Positions 44,006 to 52,843 of a stretch of 64,000 nucleotides of DNA are shown here, in pieces. The position numbers were made by a program, and so were the translations under genes. The notes beneath the pieces were generated by a model, which had not been told where the DNA came from, ran no database searches, and saw only the letters and a program-made list of their open reading frames with translations. The DNA is from Streptomyces sp. H27-H5 (GTDB taxonomy: Bacteria > Actinomycetota > Actinomycetes > Streptomycetales > Streptomycetaceae): contig NZ_JAPNLK010000038.1 of assembly GCF_026627505.1 (NCBI RefSeq), forward strand, positions 17,234-81,233, in the 5' to 3' direction. Every line of letters starts with the position of its first letter. Position 1 is the first letter of the stretch.

Positions 44006-44757
44006 CGCAGGGGGTCCTCCTCGGTCGCGGCGAGGATCTCCGCGAGGTGCAGGGCGCGCAGCGGGACGTCACGGCGGCGGAGCATGCCGTCGAGGTGGGC
44101 GAGGCAGGAGTTGTCGGCGCCGCACAGCACCTCGGCGCCGGTGGAGGCGGCGCCGCGGATCTTGTCGGCGCCCATCGCGGCGGACACGTCCGGGTTCTTG
44201 ACGGCGAAGGTCCCGCCGAAGCCGCAGCATTCCTCGGCCCCGGGGAGTGCGACGAGTTCCAGGCCCTTGACGGCGGCCAGCAGCCGCCGGGGGCGGTCCC
44301 CGAGGCCCAGGGTCCGCAGGCCGTGGCAGGAGGGGTGGTAGGTGACGGTGTGCGGGAAGTACGCGCCGACGTCGGTCACGCCGAGGACGTCGACGAGGAA
44401 CTCGGTCAACTCGTACACGCGGGGTGCGAGGTCGTCGGCGAGCCGGGCCAGTCCCGGGCCGCGTCCCTCGTCCTGCGCTCTGCGGCCGATCCGGGGGTAG
44501 TGCTCGCGGATCATGGCGGCGCAGGACGCCGAGGGGGTGACCACGTACGCGTGGCCCGCGAAGGCCTCGGCGGTGCGCCGCATCAGCGGTTCGCTCTCGT
44601 GGCGGTAGCCGGTGTTGTACTGCGGTTGTCCGCAGCAGCTCTGGGTGGCGGGGAAGTCCACGTGGACGCCGAGCCGCTCCAGGAGACGGACCACGGCGAT
44701 GCCGGTTCGGGGGTACAGCGCGTCGTTGACGCAGGTGACGAACAGGGCGGCGCGCAT
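44002..44757 (-). CDS. lutA: Lactate utilization protein A
   Basis: The 251-residue LutA has two cysteine-rich CCG domains: SCCGQPQYNTGY and ECCGFGGTFAVKNP, which hold a cofactor or cluster in this family. ATG 44757 begins the operon and lies only 18 bases from the divergent cobF start at 44776, so the promoters of lut and cobF must overlap each other's coding ends or produce very short leaders. Confidence 0.95.
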   Translation of the reverse strand: MRAALFVTCVNDALYPRTGIAVVRLLERLGVHVDFPATQSCCGQPQYNTGYRHESEPLMRRTAEAFAGHAYVVTPSASCAAMIREHYPRIGRRAQDEGRGPGLARLADDLAPRVYELTEFLVDVLGVTDVGAYFPHTVTYHPSCHGLRTLGLGDRPRRLLAAVKGLELVALPGAEECCGFGGTFAVKNPDVSAAMGADKIRGAASTGAEVLCGADNSCLAHLDGMLRRRDVPLRALHLAEILAATEEDPLR

Positions 44758-44775
44758 GACGGGCAGAATAGCCGG

Positions 44776-45528
44776 GTGAAGAAGTTCTACGTGATCGGCA
44801 TCGGCGCGGGCGACCCGGACCACCTGACCCTCCAGGCGGTCAAGGCGATCGGCGCCTCGGACGCATTCCTCATCCTGGAGAAGGGCGAGGAGAAGTCGGA
44901 CCTGACCGGGCTCCGGCGGGCGATGTTGGACGAGTACGCCCGGCCCGGCCACCGGCTGGTGGAGGGCCGCGACCCGGACCGGGACCGCACGCCGGCGGAC
45001 TACGCCCCGACCGTGGACGGCTGGCGCAGCGCCCGGGCGGAGATCTTCGAGCGGTTCATCGCCGAGGACCTGGCGGACGGCGAGACCGGGGCGTTCCTGG
45101 TGTGGGGCGACCCCTCGTTGTACGACTCGACGCTCGCGATCCTCGACGAGGTGCTGGAGAAGGGTCGGGTCGCCTTCGACCACGAGGTGGTGCCCGGCAT
45201 CAGCAGCATCTCCTCGCTGCTCGCCCGGCACCGGACCACTTTGAACCGGGTGGGTCGCCCGGTGCAGATCACCACCGGGCGGCGGCTCGCGGAGGGCTGG
45301 CCGCAGGACGTGGACGACGTGGTGGTGATGTTGGACGCGCGGCACGCGTTCACGGCCCACCTCGACCAGGACCTCTACATCCATTGGGGCGCCTACGTCG
45401 GCACGCCCGACGAGATCCTGGTCTCGGGGAAGCTGGCGGAGGTGGCCGGCCGGATCGAGGAGCTGCGGACCGAGGCCCGCGCCCGCAAGGGTTGGATCAT
45501 GGACACGTACCTGCTCAGGCGCCCTTGA
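44776..45528 (+). CDS. cobF: Precorrin-6A synthase (deacetylating)
   Basis: The 250-residue SAM methyltransferase belongs to the tetrapyrrole methylase fold: FYVIGIGAGDPDHLTLQAVK at the start, VWGDPSLYDSTLAIL in the middle and VVPGISSISSLLARH after it. CobF methylates precorrin-5 at C1 in aerobic cobalamin synthesis. Other cob genes are not in the window, which is a common arrangement. GTG 44776 is used, almost back to back with lutA. The 3' end overlaps the convergent aminotransferase by 14 bases. Confidence 0.93.
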   Translation: MKKFYVIGIGAGDPDHLTLQAVKAIGASDAFLILEKGEEKSDLTGLRRAMLDEYARPGHRLVEGRDPDRDRTPADYAPTVDGWRSARAEIFERFIAEDLADGETGAFLVWGDPSLYDSTLAILDEVLEKGRVAFDHEVVPGISSISSLLARHRTTLNRVGRPVQITTGRRLAEGWPQDVDDVVVMLDARHAFTAHLDQDLYIHWGAYVGTPDEILVSGKLAEVAGRIEELRTEARARKGWIMDTYLLRRP

Positions 45529-46663
45529 GGTAGTCGGGCAGGGCGGCGGCCAGGCGCTCGTACTCCTCGGGCCGGTTGTAGATCTGGCCGCAGACCCGGA
45601 TGCCGCCGCCGCCCGGCCAGGGCCAGATCAGTACGCGTACGCGCAGCTCGGCGGCGATCCGTTCGCGCAGGGCGCGGGCGCTCTCCTGGGTTTCGGCGAT
45701 GCCCGGCGGCAGGCGCAGGGCGCGCATGGCGAGCCCCTCGGTGTGCGGGAGCGGGGTGAGTCCGGGGAGCTCGGCGAGCAGTGCGGCGCCGTGGGCGGCG
45801 AGCGCGGCGTTGTGGGCCCGTACGGCGGCCGCGTCGAGGCGTGCGAGGAGGTCCAGGCCCTCGGGTGCGGCCAGCCAGCCGGTGTAGTCGACGGTGGCCC
45901 GGTTCTCGACGGAGCGGGGGAAGCCGTGCCGGTCCTCCCACGAGGGGACCAGGGCCCGGATCCGGGACCGGTGGCGCGGGGCGACGGCGAAGACGGCGCT
46001 GCCGGAGGGCGCGTACCCCCACTTGTGCAGGTTCCCGAACCAGAAGTCGGCGCCGCCGGCCAGCGGGTCGGCGAGCATGCCGGGGGCGTGGGCGCCGTCG
46101 ACGATGGTGGTGACGCCGCGGGCGGCCAGGTCGGCGAGGAGCGCGGGGCCGGCGATCAGCCGGGCGGTCGGCGAGCTGACGTGGTCGAGGACCGCCACCT
46201 TGGTGCGGGGGGTGAGTGCGGCGAGCACGGTCTCCCGTACGGCGTCCTCGTCGGGGAGGTACGGGTCGAGGGTGACCGTGGTGAGGGGTGCGCGGCGGGC
46301 CGCCGCCTCGACCACCGTGCCGTAGCCGTGGTCGGTGACCAGGATCTCGTCGCCGTCGGCGAGGGTGACGGCGTCGAGGGCGAGATTCGCCCCCTCGGTG
46401 GCGTTGGCGATGAAGCCGATGCCGTCGGCTTCGGTGCCGAGGTGGGTCGCGACCCGGGCGCGGGCGTCGGCGATACGTTCCGGCACCCCGATGAAGAACA
46501 CGTCGGGGTCGTGGTGGACCTCTGCCTGGAGTGCGGCGTGCGCCTGCTGCACGGGGACCGGTACGGCGCCGAACGATCCGTGGTTGAGGTGCGCGACGTC
46601 GGGGTCGAGCCGGAACAGGGCGCGCCCGCCGGGGAACTCCGCCAGGGCTTTCGGCTCGGTCAC
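45515..46663 (-). CDS. Class V aminotransferase (isopenicillin N epimerase-like)
   Basis: The 382-residue PLP enzyme has the LNHGSFGAVP opening, VTDHGYGTVVEAA, VDGAHAPGM and the Schiff-base lysine in GNLHKWGYAPSG. This set is characteristic of isopenicillin-N-epimerase-like and cysteine-desulfurase-like members. The true substrate is not evident; racemisation or C-S cleavage of an amino acid is likely. GTG 46663 has GGAGG just four bases upstream. Upstream lies a 120-base gap containing three degenerate GGAnGACCGCC repeats. Confidence 0.9.
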   Translation of the reverse strand: MTEPKALAEFPGGRALFRLDPDVAHLNHGSFGAVPVPVQQAHAALQAEVHHDPDVFFIGVPERIADARARVATHLGTEADGIGFIANATEGANLALDAVTLADGDEILVTDHGYGTVVEAAARRAPLTTVTLDPYLPDEDAVRETVLAALTPRTKVAVLDHVSSPTARLIAGPALLADLAARGVTTIVDGAHAPGMLADPLAGGADFWFGNLHKWGYAPSGSAVFAVAPRHRSRIRALVPSWEDRHGFPRSVENRATVDYTGWLAAPEGLDLLARLDAAAVRAHNAALAAHGAALLAELPGLTPLPHTEGLAMRALRLPPGIAETQESARALRERIAAELRVRVLIWPWPGGGGIRVCGQIYNRPEEYERLAAALPDYLKGA

Positions 46664-46784
46664 TGGACCTCCGTGAGTGGAACGGCTGGTGCGCCGATCA
46701 TCCCCCGGGGCGGGTTCGGACCGGAAGACCGCCCCGGCGGCCGGAGGACCGCCCCCGGAGCTGAGGACCGCCGCCGGGGCCGGG

Positions 46785-48488
46785 CTACTCCCGGCCGCTG
46801 GTCGCCGCGTAGTACTGGAGGTCCTGGACCTCCACCCTGCGGTCCGCCGGGTAGGGGAGCTCGACCTCCGTCACGGTCCGGCCGTCCCGCACCACTTCCG
46901 CCGAGCTGACGCCCGTCTTCAGCGGCAGCAGTTCGGTGTGGAGCCCGGCCGGGGCCTCGTGGGTGTCCTTGGCGGCGCCGACGGCCGTACGGATCCTCGC
47001 CGACCCCGTCAGGAAGCTCAGTACCTCCACGGTGTCCCGGGGGGCCGCGCTGCCCCTGCGCAGCGACATGACCAGCGACTGGTCACCGGTCGGGTCGGCG
47101 GCGGCGAACTGGGTGCGGGCCGTGAGGTACAGGGTGTCGCGGACGATCCGCGGCCAGTCGCCCGTCTTGAAGCGGGTCAGGTAGTACGAGGTGAGGTCCA
47201 GGTAGGCGTACCCGTTGTGCAGGGACGGGGCGAACTGGCTGCCCTCGGAGTAGTCGTTCCAGGTGGTCAGCTGCACCCAGTCGGCGTCGTCGTCGATGGC
47301 GTGCGTCCACGTGGACCGGAGCGTGGCGGTGTTGCCGGCCTCGTCGTAGATGCCCTGGTTGGGGCGGGCGTCCTGGACGGAGACGGGCTGCATCCAGATC
47401 TTGCCCATCTCGTGTGCCCGTCGGACGTCTCGCGTCGAGCTCTCCTGGCCGACGTAACTGCGGCTGCCCCACTCGGAGAAGCCGTGGCTGATCGGTGCGA
47501 AGCCCGCGCCGTTGGCGCCGAAGTCGAGGAAGAGGGGGACGAAGGCGGTGCGGATGCCGTGCTCGGACTTCAGGTTGTCGATCACCCGGGTCCACCAGGC
47601 CACGTTCTTGGCCTCGGCCTTGAAGGGCGACACGACGAGCCGTCCGTCGCCGAGCCGGTGGGCGGCGGGGCTCTTGCCGAGGGCGGCGATGGCGTCGGCG
47701 AGTACGCCCGGGTCGTCGGTCTTCAGCGAGGTCATGTCCGGCATCAGCATGATCTTGAAGTCGGGGTCGACCGAACGGGCGGCCTCCATCAGGAGGTTGC
47801 AGCGCTCCCAGTTCTTGCCGGAGAGGGAGAGCATGTCGAGGGTGAACCCGTCGATGCCGGCGGCGCGGGCGGTGCGCACCTCCTGCTGGAGGTTGGCGTA
47901 CTCCCAGTTGCCGCCCTTGGGCTGGACGGGCAGCGGGCGGTCGCGCAGCAGGCCGCCGTACCGCTCGTGCTTGCCGCGCTCCCCGTCGGGTTCGAGGTAG
48001 TTGCGGGTGTAGTAGTCCACGTCCGCGCTCGCGTTGTCGAGGGACAGCGGGTACGGGGTGAAGTAGTGGGCGAACACCAGCTTCTTGCCGGCGGAGCCCG
48101 AGCGCAGCGCGGCCGGTCGGGGCATGTCGAAGGGCAGGGCGCCCGCGGGGCGGACGCCCCCGGTGTCCACCTGCCCGCGTGGGGTCGCCGGTTCGGACGC
48201 CTCGGGGGATCCGCTCGGGCTCGGGGTGGCCTCGGGCGTGCGGGAGGCCTCGGACGAGGGATCGCCGCCGGGGGCGATGGTCCAGGGCGCGTCGATCTCG
48301 GGCGTCGCGCGGTTCTGGTGGGCGTCGGCGGTGAAGGGGTCCCAGGCGACGCCCGTCGCGGCGCAGACGCCGACGAGCAGGAAGGCCGACATCAGGAACG
48401 CCAGCAGGGGTCTGCGCCCCCGGAAGCGGGGACGGCGTCGGTGCGACGCGGGTCGTGCCTCCCGCTCTGCCCGCCGGTCCGCTCTCAT
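46785..48488 (-). CDS. Exported GH71 alpha-1,3-glucanase-like enzyme
   Basis: The 567-residue protein starts with a basic region and one strong hydrophobic segment (LLAFLMSAFLLVGVCAATGV), a signal peptide or membrane anchor, then a Pro/Ser/Glu-rich spacer. The catalytic part resembles GH71 mutanases: KLVFAHYFTPYPLS, AAGIDGFTLDMLSLSG, IMLMPDMTSLKTDD and WVQLTTWNDYSEGS. It would cut fungal or biofilm alpha-1,3-glucan. GGGGAGGGG precedes ATG 48488 by five bases. Short of the family's common extra binding domains, it has a small beta-rich end. Confidence 0.85.
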   Translation of the reverse strand: MRADRRAEREARPASHRRRPRFRGRRPLLAFLMSAFLLVGVCAATGVAWDPFTADAHQNRATPEIDAPWTIAPGGDPSSEASRTPEATPSPSGSPEASEPATPRGQVDTGGVRPAGALPFDMPRPAALRSGSAGKKLVFAHYFTPYPLSLDNASADVDYYTRNYLEPDGERGKHERYGGLLRDRPLPVQPKGGNWEYANLQQEVRTARAAGIDGFTLDMLSLSGKNWERCNLLMEAARSVDPDFKIMLMPDMTSLKTDDPGVLADAIAALGKSPAAHRLGDGRLVVSPFKAEAKNVAWWTRVIDNLKSEHGIRTAFVPLFLDFGANGAGFAPISHGFSEWGSRSYVGQESSTRDVRRAHEMGKIWMQPVSVQDARPNQGIYDEAGNTATLRSTWTHAIDDDADWVQLTTWNDYSEGSQFAPSLHNGYAYLDLTSYYLTRFKTGDWPRIVRDTLYLTARTQFAAADPTGDQSLVMSLRRGSAAPRDTVEVLSFLTGSARIRTAVGAAKDTHEAPAGLHTELLPLKTGVSSAEVVRDGRTVTEVELPYPADRRVEVQDLQYYAATSGRE

Positions 48489-48904
48489 GTGTGCCCCTCC
48501 CCGGAATATGCCCCGGCTGCGGGGCTGCACAGCAGTAGAGCCGATTCCCGGCTGCCAAACAACCGTTCCCCCGGAGCCGGGGCCCGGCACGTACGTCACG
48601 GGGACCACGGGAACTACGCCGACCGCTTTGCCTTGGCCAACACGGCTTCCGCCCCGGGGCCCTTGGCGCACCGCGGTCCCGGTCGGGTCCCGTGGCCGCG
48701 CGGACGCGTCCGCAACGTTCCGTGCCGGCCCGCGGGCCCGCGGGCGGGCCCCGGGACGGCGGGCCCGGGCGTTCCCCACCTGGGGGCTTGGCGCGCCGCG
48801 TTCCGCCCGCCGGACCTCCCGCCGCGTGCGTCGTCTACGGGCCCTCCGTCGTCCGGCCGACGCGCGTCACCCACGTCGTGGACCGCTCCGGGGGTGGGCG
48901 AGGG
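48489..48904. other. Intergenic region, no gene seen
   Basis: The stretch separates the GH71 gene from the CDF pseudogene. It contains very GC-rich self-complementary sequence near 48735-48770 (runs of CCCGCGGGC and GGGCCC), but no open frame that looks like protein. The GH71 promoter must lie at its left edge. Confidence 0.5.
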
Positions 48905-49305
48905 TCAGCCGTGCAGGGCGGACCCGTCCTCCGCGTGGCCCTCGGGCTCCAACTGGAGGGTCGAGTGGGCGACGTCGAAATGATCGCCGACACATGCCTG
49001 CAAGCGGGTGAGGAGACGGCCGTGGTCCTCGCCGCGCAGGGTCGCGGGGTCGACGACGACGTGGGCGGTCAGCACCGGCGGCGCCCCGCAGGTTCAGGCT
49101 GTGGTCCTTGGCGGGAGACGCCGACGGCGTCGGTGAGGCTGTGGGCGGCGTCCGCGAGCAGGGCGAGGCTCCCGGACAGCAGGGAGCCGACCACTTGGAG
49201 GACGGTGATGGAGACGCTGATGGCGATCGTCCACAGCAGGCGTGGGCGGTAGGTCCCGCTGAGGGTGCCGGCGGCGGCCGGGGGTGCACCGTGGTCATGG
49301 CCCAT
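48905..49305 (-). pseudogene. Cation diffusion facilitator (CzcD-like) with internal deletion
   Basis: From ATG 49305 the frame reads MGHDHG, then RLLWTIAISVSITVLQVVGS and SLALLADAAHSLTDAVGV, the first two membrane helices of a CDF exporter with its metal-site D-x3-H (DAAHS). Near 49110 this breaks. In another frame, ending at the stop 48905-48907, the CDF C-terminal domain appears: VLTAHVVVDPATLRGEDHGR then VGDHFDVAHSTLQLEPEGH. Roughly 200 residues that should lie between are missing. The gene is therefore a deletion-plus-frameshift pseudogene of a Zn/Co exporter. Confidence 0.78.
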
Positions 49306-49493
49306 GATCGCCATCCGACCACACGCCCCCGTGGGCCGCCGCCCGGCGGGGACGGGGCCCGGCAAGCCGTGCAAGCCATTCGGCGGAATAAGACATTCCG
49401 CCGGTCTTGCCACGAAACTGGCGCATAATCATCGGCATGCGGCCTGAAGCACGCCTCTTGCCGCGCCTGGTCGCGCATGCAATGGGGGGCATC

Positions 49494-49952
49494 GTGCCGA
49501 TGGGGGAATCTCGACCGTCCGGAACGCTGCCGATGACATCGACGGAACTGTCATGGCTGCTCACCGCCGTCCGGCGGGGCCGGGTGCTGACCGTGACCGG
49601 CCGGTTCCGCGCGCCGCGCAGCCTGTTGGTGCGCGACGTCGCACGGCGGCTCGCGTCCAACTTCTGCGACGGGGTGGCCGTGGTCACCGTGGCCGAGGCC
49701 GGTGGCGTCCGGGAGCTGGTGGCCGCACTGGGCTGTGTACCCGGCATGCCCTTCCTGCCCTACGGCACGCGCGACGCCGCCTCCTGGCTCGCGGAGCGGG
49801 ACATGCTCCTCGTCCTGGACGGCGTCGACCACCTGACGGCCGACACCCTGCGCTGGCTGCGCGAGCTGCTCGCCGTCGCGCCCGGCCTGCGGATCCTGGC
49901 CGCCGGACGCCACCCGCTGGCCGTCGGAGAGGGCCGGGTCCACCGCCTCTGA
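49494..49952 (+). CDS. Truncated NB-ARC/STAND-like ATPase domain without a P-loop
   Basis: The 152-residue product resembles the start of the ATPase domain of LuxR/SARP-type regulators: VLTVTGRFRAPRSLLVRDVA stands where TLTGxGGxGKT is expected, and LLVLDGVDHLTADTLRWLRE matches the Walker B region LLVLDNCEHL, followed by PGLRILAAGRHPLAVGEG. The Walker A lysine is absent. DNA-binding, sensor and TPR parts are missing. It may be a decayed fragment or a short adaptor. The start is uncertain: GTG 49494 and ATG 49500 have a G-run upstream; ATG 49482 and 49437 are alternatives. Confidence 0.55.
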   Translation: MPMGESRPSGTLPMTSTELSWLLTAVRRGRVLTVTGRFRAPRSLLVRDVARRLASNFCDGVAVVTVAEAGGVRELVAALGCVPGMPFLPYGTRDAASWLAERDMLLVLDGVDHLTADTLRWLRELLAVAPGLRILAAGRHPLAVGEGRVHRL

Positions 49953-50018
49953 GGCCGTACGCACACAGCGGGGCCTCGACGGGGCGGCACCGGGCCGTTA
50001 CGCGCGCGGCACGGCGCC

Positions 50019-50056
50019 GCCATGTCCGCGCCACAGTGGCCATGTTCGCGCCACAG
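50019..50056. repeat. Two 18-bp direct repeats in an intergenic region
   Basis: GCCATGTYCGCGCCACAG occurs at 50019-50036 and 50039-50056, 20 bases apart, differing at one base. They are followed directly by a repeated GCACTGCCA. The set lies about 150 bases before the sulfatase start and could bind a regulator. Confidence 0.6.
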
Positions 50057-50201
50057 CACTGCCACAGCACTGCCATGCGGCCGACATTGAGTCGCGGCTG
50101 CCCGAATTCTAGGGTCTGACCTGCGGGTTCGGCGGGCCGTGAGGTCCGGTGCGAGCCCCGCGTACGTACGTCACCTTCCCCCGCACGTACAGGAGACCCT
50201 C

Positions 50202-51614
50202 GTGAGCGAGCAGCACACCACCAGCGGGCCCCGGAACTCCGCCGTCGGCAGACGCGGCTTCCTCGCCGGCGCCGCGGCCGTGGCCGCCGCCGCGGCCACC
50301 CCGGCCCTCGCCCGGGACGCGGCGGCCGCGCCGGCGGCGCGCCCCAACATCCTGCTCATCGTCACCGACGACCAGCCCAAGCAGACCGACTGGGCCATAC
50401 CGAAGACCATCGAATGGCTCGGGGGCCACGGCGTCACCTTCACCCACGGGCACGCGGCGACCCCGCTGTGCGCGCCGTCCCGGTCCTCGATCTTCTCCGG
50501 ACGGCACGCGCACCACCACGGCGTGCGCAACAACTCCGCCTCGTACAGCCTCGACCAGGCGACCACCGTGCAGCGCCACCTCAAGCAGGCCGGCTACCGC
50601 ACGGGGCTGTTCGGCAAGTACCTCAACGCCTGGACCTTGCCGGACAATCCGCCGCACTTCGAGGAGTTCGCCCTCCTCCAGCCCGGCTACAACGACGCCC
50701 GCTGGAACGTGGACGGCACCGTCCAACAGCTCCCCGGCTACACCACCAACATCGTCAAGAACCGGACACTGGCCTTCCTCGACAAGTCGACCACCGACAG
50801 CCGGCCCTGGTTCGCGTACGTCACCCCGTACGCCTCGCACGCGCCGAACACCCCCGCGCCGAAGTACACCGAAACACCCGTCCCCGCCTGGAACGGCCGC
50901 CCCTCGGTCCCTGAGGACGACCGCTCCGACAAGCCCGCCTACATCCGCGACGCGACGTCCACCCTCGACGACGCCCGCGAGACCCGCAAGCGCCAACTGC
51001 GCAGCCTGCTCTCGGTGGACGACGCGGTGCAGGCCATCCACGACAAGCTCGTCGCGCTGGGCCAGTTGGAGAACACGCTCGTCATCTTCACCGGGGACAA
51101 CGGCTACACCTGGGCGGACCACGGCTGGACCAAGAAGTCGGTGCCCTACTCCCCCGCCCACGAGGTCCCCTTCTACCTGTCCTGGCCCGCCGGCGGTCTC
51201 GGCGGCGACACCACGGACCACCGCATCGTCGCGAACATCGACATCGCGCCGACGATCCTGGACGCCGCGGGCCTCGCACGGCCCGCCGGTCAGGACGGGC
51301 GGTCCCTGCTCGGCTCCGAGTCCCGGGACCACCTGCTGGTCCAGTGGTGGAAGAAGGGCACCGGCGGCGAGGGCCCGAAGTCCTGGGCCTCGTACGTGGC
51401 CAAGGACAAGCAATATACGGAGTACTACGACCTGTACACCGACGCGACGGGCGCCGTGTCCGGCACCGGACAGGTCACCTTCCGGGAGTACTACGACCTG
51501 GCCGCCGACCCGTACCAGCTGAAGAACCTGCTGTACCAGGCCACACCCGCGCAGGAGCAGGCCCTCGGTGTCCCGGCGCTGGCGGCGCGGCTGGCCGCCG
51601 ACCGCACCGGCTGA
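50202..51614 (+). CDS. Tat-exported formylglycine-dependent sulfatase
   Basis: The 470-residue enzyme has a twin-arginine signal (GRRGFLAGAAAVAAAAA) and sulfatase motifs: ILLIVTDDQPKQTD, then Cys90 in LCAPSRSSIFSGRHA, the C-x-P-S-R site that becomes formylglycine, and IFTGDNGYTWADHGW. It would desulfate an extracellular substrate. AGGAGA precedes GTG 50202. The formylglycine-generating enzyme is encoded 42 bases downstream, so the activating enzyme and its substrate form one transcription unit. Activation must occur before Tat export of the folded protein. Confidence 0.94.
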   Translation: MSEQHTTSGPRNSAVGRRGFLAGAAAVAAAAATPALARDAAAAPAARPNILLIVTDDQPKQTDWAIPKTIEWLGGHGVTFTHGHAATPLCAPSRSSIFSGRHAHHHGVRNNSASYSLDQATTVQRHLKQAGYRTGLFGKYLNAWTLPDNPPHFEEFALLQPGYNDARWNVDGTVQQLPGYTTNIVKNRTLAFLDKSTTDSRPWFAYVTPYASHAPNTPAPKYTETPVPAWNGRPSVPEDDRSDKPAYIRDATSTLDDARETRKRQLRSLLSVDDAVQAIHDKLVALGQLENTLVIFTGDNGYTWADHGWTKKSVPYSPAHEVPFYLSWPAGGLGGDTTDHRIVANIDIAPTILDAAGLARPAGQDGRSLLGSESRDHLLVQWWKKGTGGEGPKSWASYVAKDKQYTEYYDLYTDATGAVSGTGQVTFREYYDLAADPYQLKNLLYQATPAQEQALGVPALAARLAADRTG

Positions 51615-51655
51615 GCCCCCGACCCGCCCGTAGCGCCCACCCAGGAGTGATGCCC

Positions 51656-52843
51656 GTGCCGACCGAGTCCTGCTGCACCCCCGGCCGCGAACCGGCCTCC
51701 AGCGTGATCACGCTCGGACCGCCGCCGCCCGCGCGGCCGGTCGACCCGGCGGCGCGGCGGGCCGCCCGCGATCTGGTGGAGCTGGCGGGCGGCCGGTTCC
51801 TGATGGGCACCGAGGACCCGGACGGCTTCCCGGCGGACAGCGAGGGGCCGGTACGGGAGGCGGTGGTCGGGGCGTTCCGCATCGCCCCGACCACCGTCAC
51901 CAACGCCCGGTTCGCCTCGTTCGTGAAGGCCACCGGGCACGTCACGGAGGCGGAGTCCTTCGGGTTCAGCTTCGTCTTCGCCGGGTTCCTCGCGCCCGGA
52001 CTCGCCGCGCACTCACCGGCGGTGGCCGGCACCCCGTGGTGGCGGGCGGTCGACGGCGCGGACTGGCGGCGCCCCGAGGGACCGGGTTCCTCGTTCGCCG
52101 CGCGGCAGGACCACCCGGTGGTGCACGTGTCGTGGAACGAGGCCCAGGCCTACTGCGCCTGGTCCGGCACCCGGCTTCCCACGGAGCCCGAGTGGGAGTT
52201 CGCGGCGCGCGGCGGCTTGGAGGGGAAGCGGTACCCCTGGGGTGATGAACCGCGCCCCGACGGGCGGTACATGTGCAACATCTGGAACGGCGACTTCCCC
52301 CGGCACAACACGCGTGCGGACGGCTACGCGGGCACGGCCCCCGCGAAGTCCTTCCGCCCCAACGGGCACGGGCTGTACAACACGGTCGGCAACGTGTGGG
52401 AGTGGTCCGCGGACCGTTTCGCGGCGGCCGGCCCGGAGCGCGCGATGCGCGGCGGCTCGCACATGTGCCACGACTCGTACTGCAACCGCTACCGCGTCGC
52501 GGCCCGCACCCGCAACACCCCGGACAGCTCCGCGGGCAACATCGGCTTCCGCGTGGCGGCCGACGTCCGCACCGGAATCCAGCGCCGGTCAGATCCGGCG
52601 GATCCGGCCCCACAGCCTCGACACGGGCACCGAGGAGCGCGCCGACACCGGTCGGCGGGAGCGGAGTTGGGACCAGACGGCGTCCGGGCAGCGGCCCTGC
52701 GGCCGGGACGCGAGGAACTTCCGGTAGCGGACGACCCGGGGCTCGCGGCCGATCTCCACCCAGTGGGGGCGGCCGGAGACCTCGTCCCAGCCGTCGTTGG
52801 GGAGCCGGACGTGGTCGCGCCGGCCGTCCTTGTCCTTGGGTGA
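51656..52843 (+). CDS. Formylglycine-generating enzyme (SUMF1/FGE) with odd C-terminal extension
   Basis: The 395-residue protein has the FGE fold: GGRFLMGTEDPDGFPADSEG, PVVHVSWNEAQAYCAWSGTR, LPTEPEWEFAARGG, NVWEWSADRF, and the catalytic pair Cys271/Cys276 in GSHMCHDSYCNRYRVAART. The normal fold ends near GFRVAADVRT (about 52575). The frame then runs on for about 90 Arg/Pro/Ala-rich residues lying antisense to another gene, which suggests a lost stop codon. GTG 51656 has AGGAG at the best distance; ATG 51650 is possible. It matures the sulfatase encoded just before it. Confidence 0.92.
   Translation: MPTESCCTPGREPASSVITLGPPPPARPVDPAARRAARDLVELAGGRFLMGTEDPDGFPADSEGPVREAVVGAFRIAPTTVTNARFASFVKATGHVTEAESFGFSFVFAGFLAPGLAAHSPAVAGTPWWRAVDGADWRRPEGPGSSFAARQDHPVVHVSWNEAQAYCAWSGTRLPTEPEWEFAARGGLEGKRYPWGDEPRPDGRYMCNIWNGDFPRHNTRADGYAGTAPAKSFRPNGHGLYNTVGNVWEWSADRFAAAGPERAMRGGSHMCHDSYCNRYRVAARTRNTPDSSAGNIGFRVAADVRTGIQRRSDPADPAPQPRHGHRGARRHRSAGAELGPDGVRAAALRPGREELPVADDPGLAADLHPVGAAGDLVPAVVGEPDVVAPAVLVLG

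Noticed and set aside
48614..48874. Open frame in the gap before the CDF pseudogene
   Set aside because: Composition is Gly/Arg/Pro-rich, there is no ribosome site, and no recognisable protein features appear.
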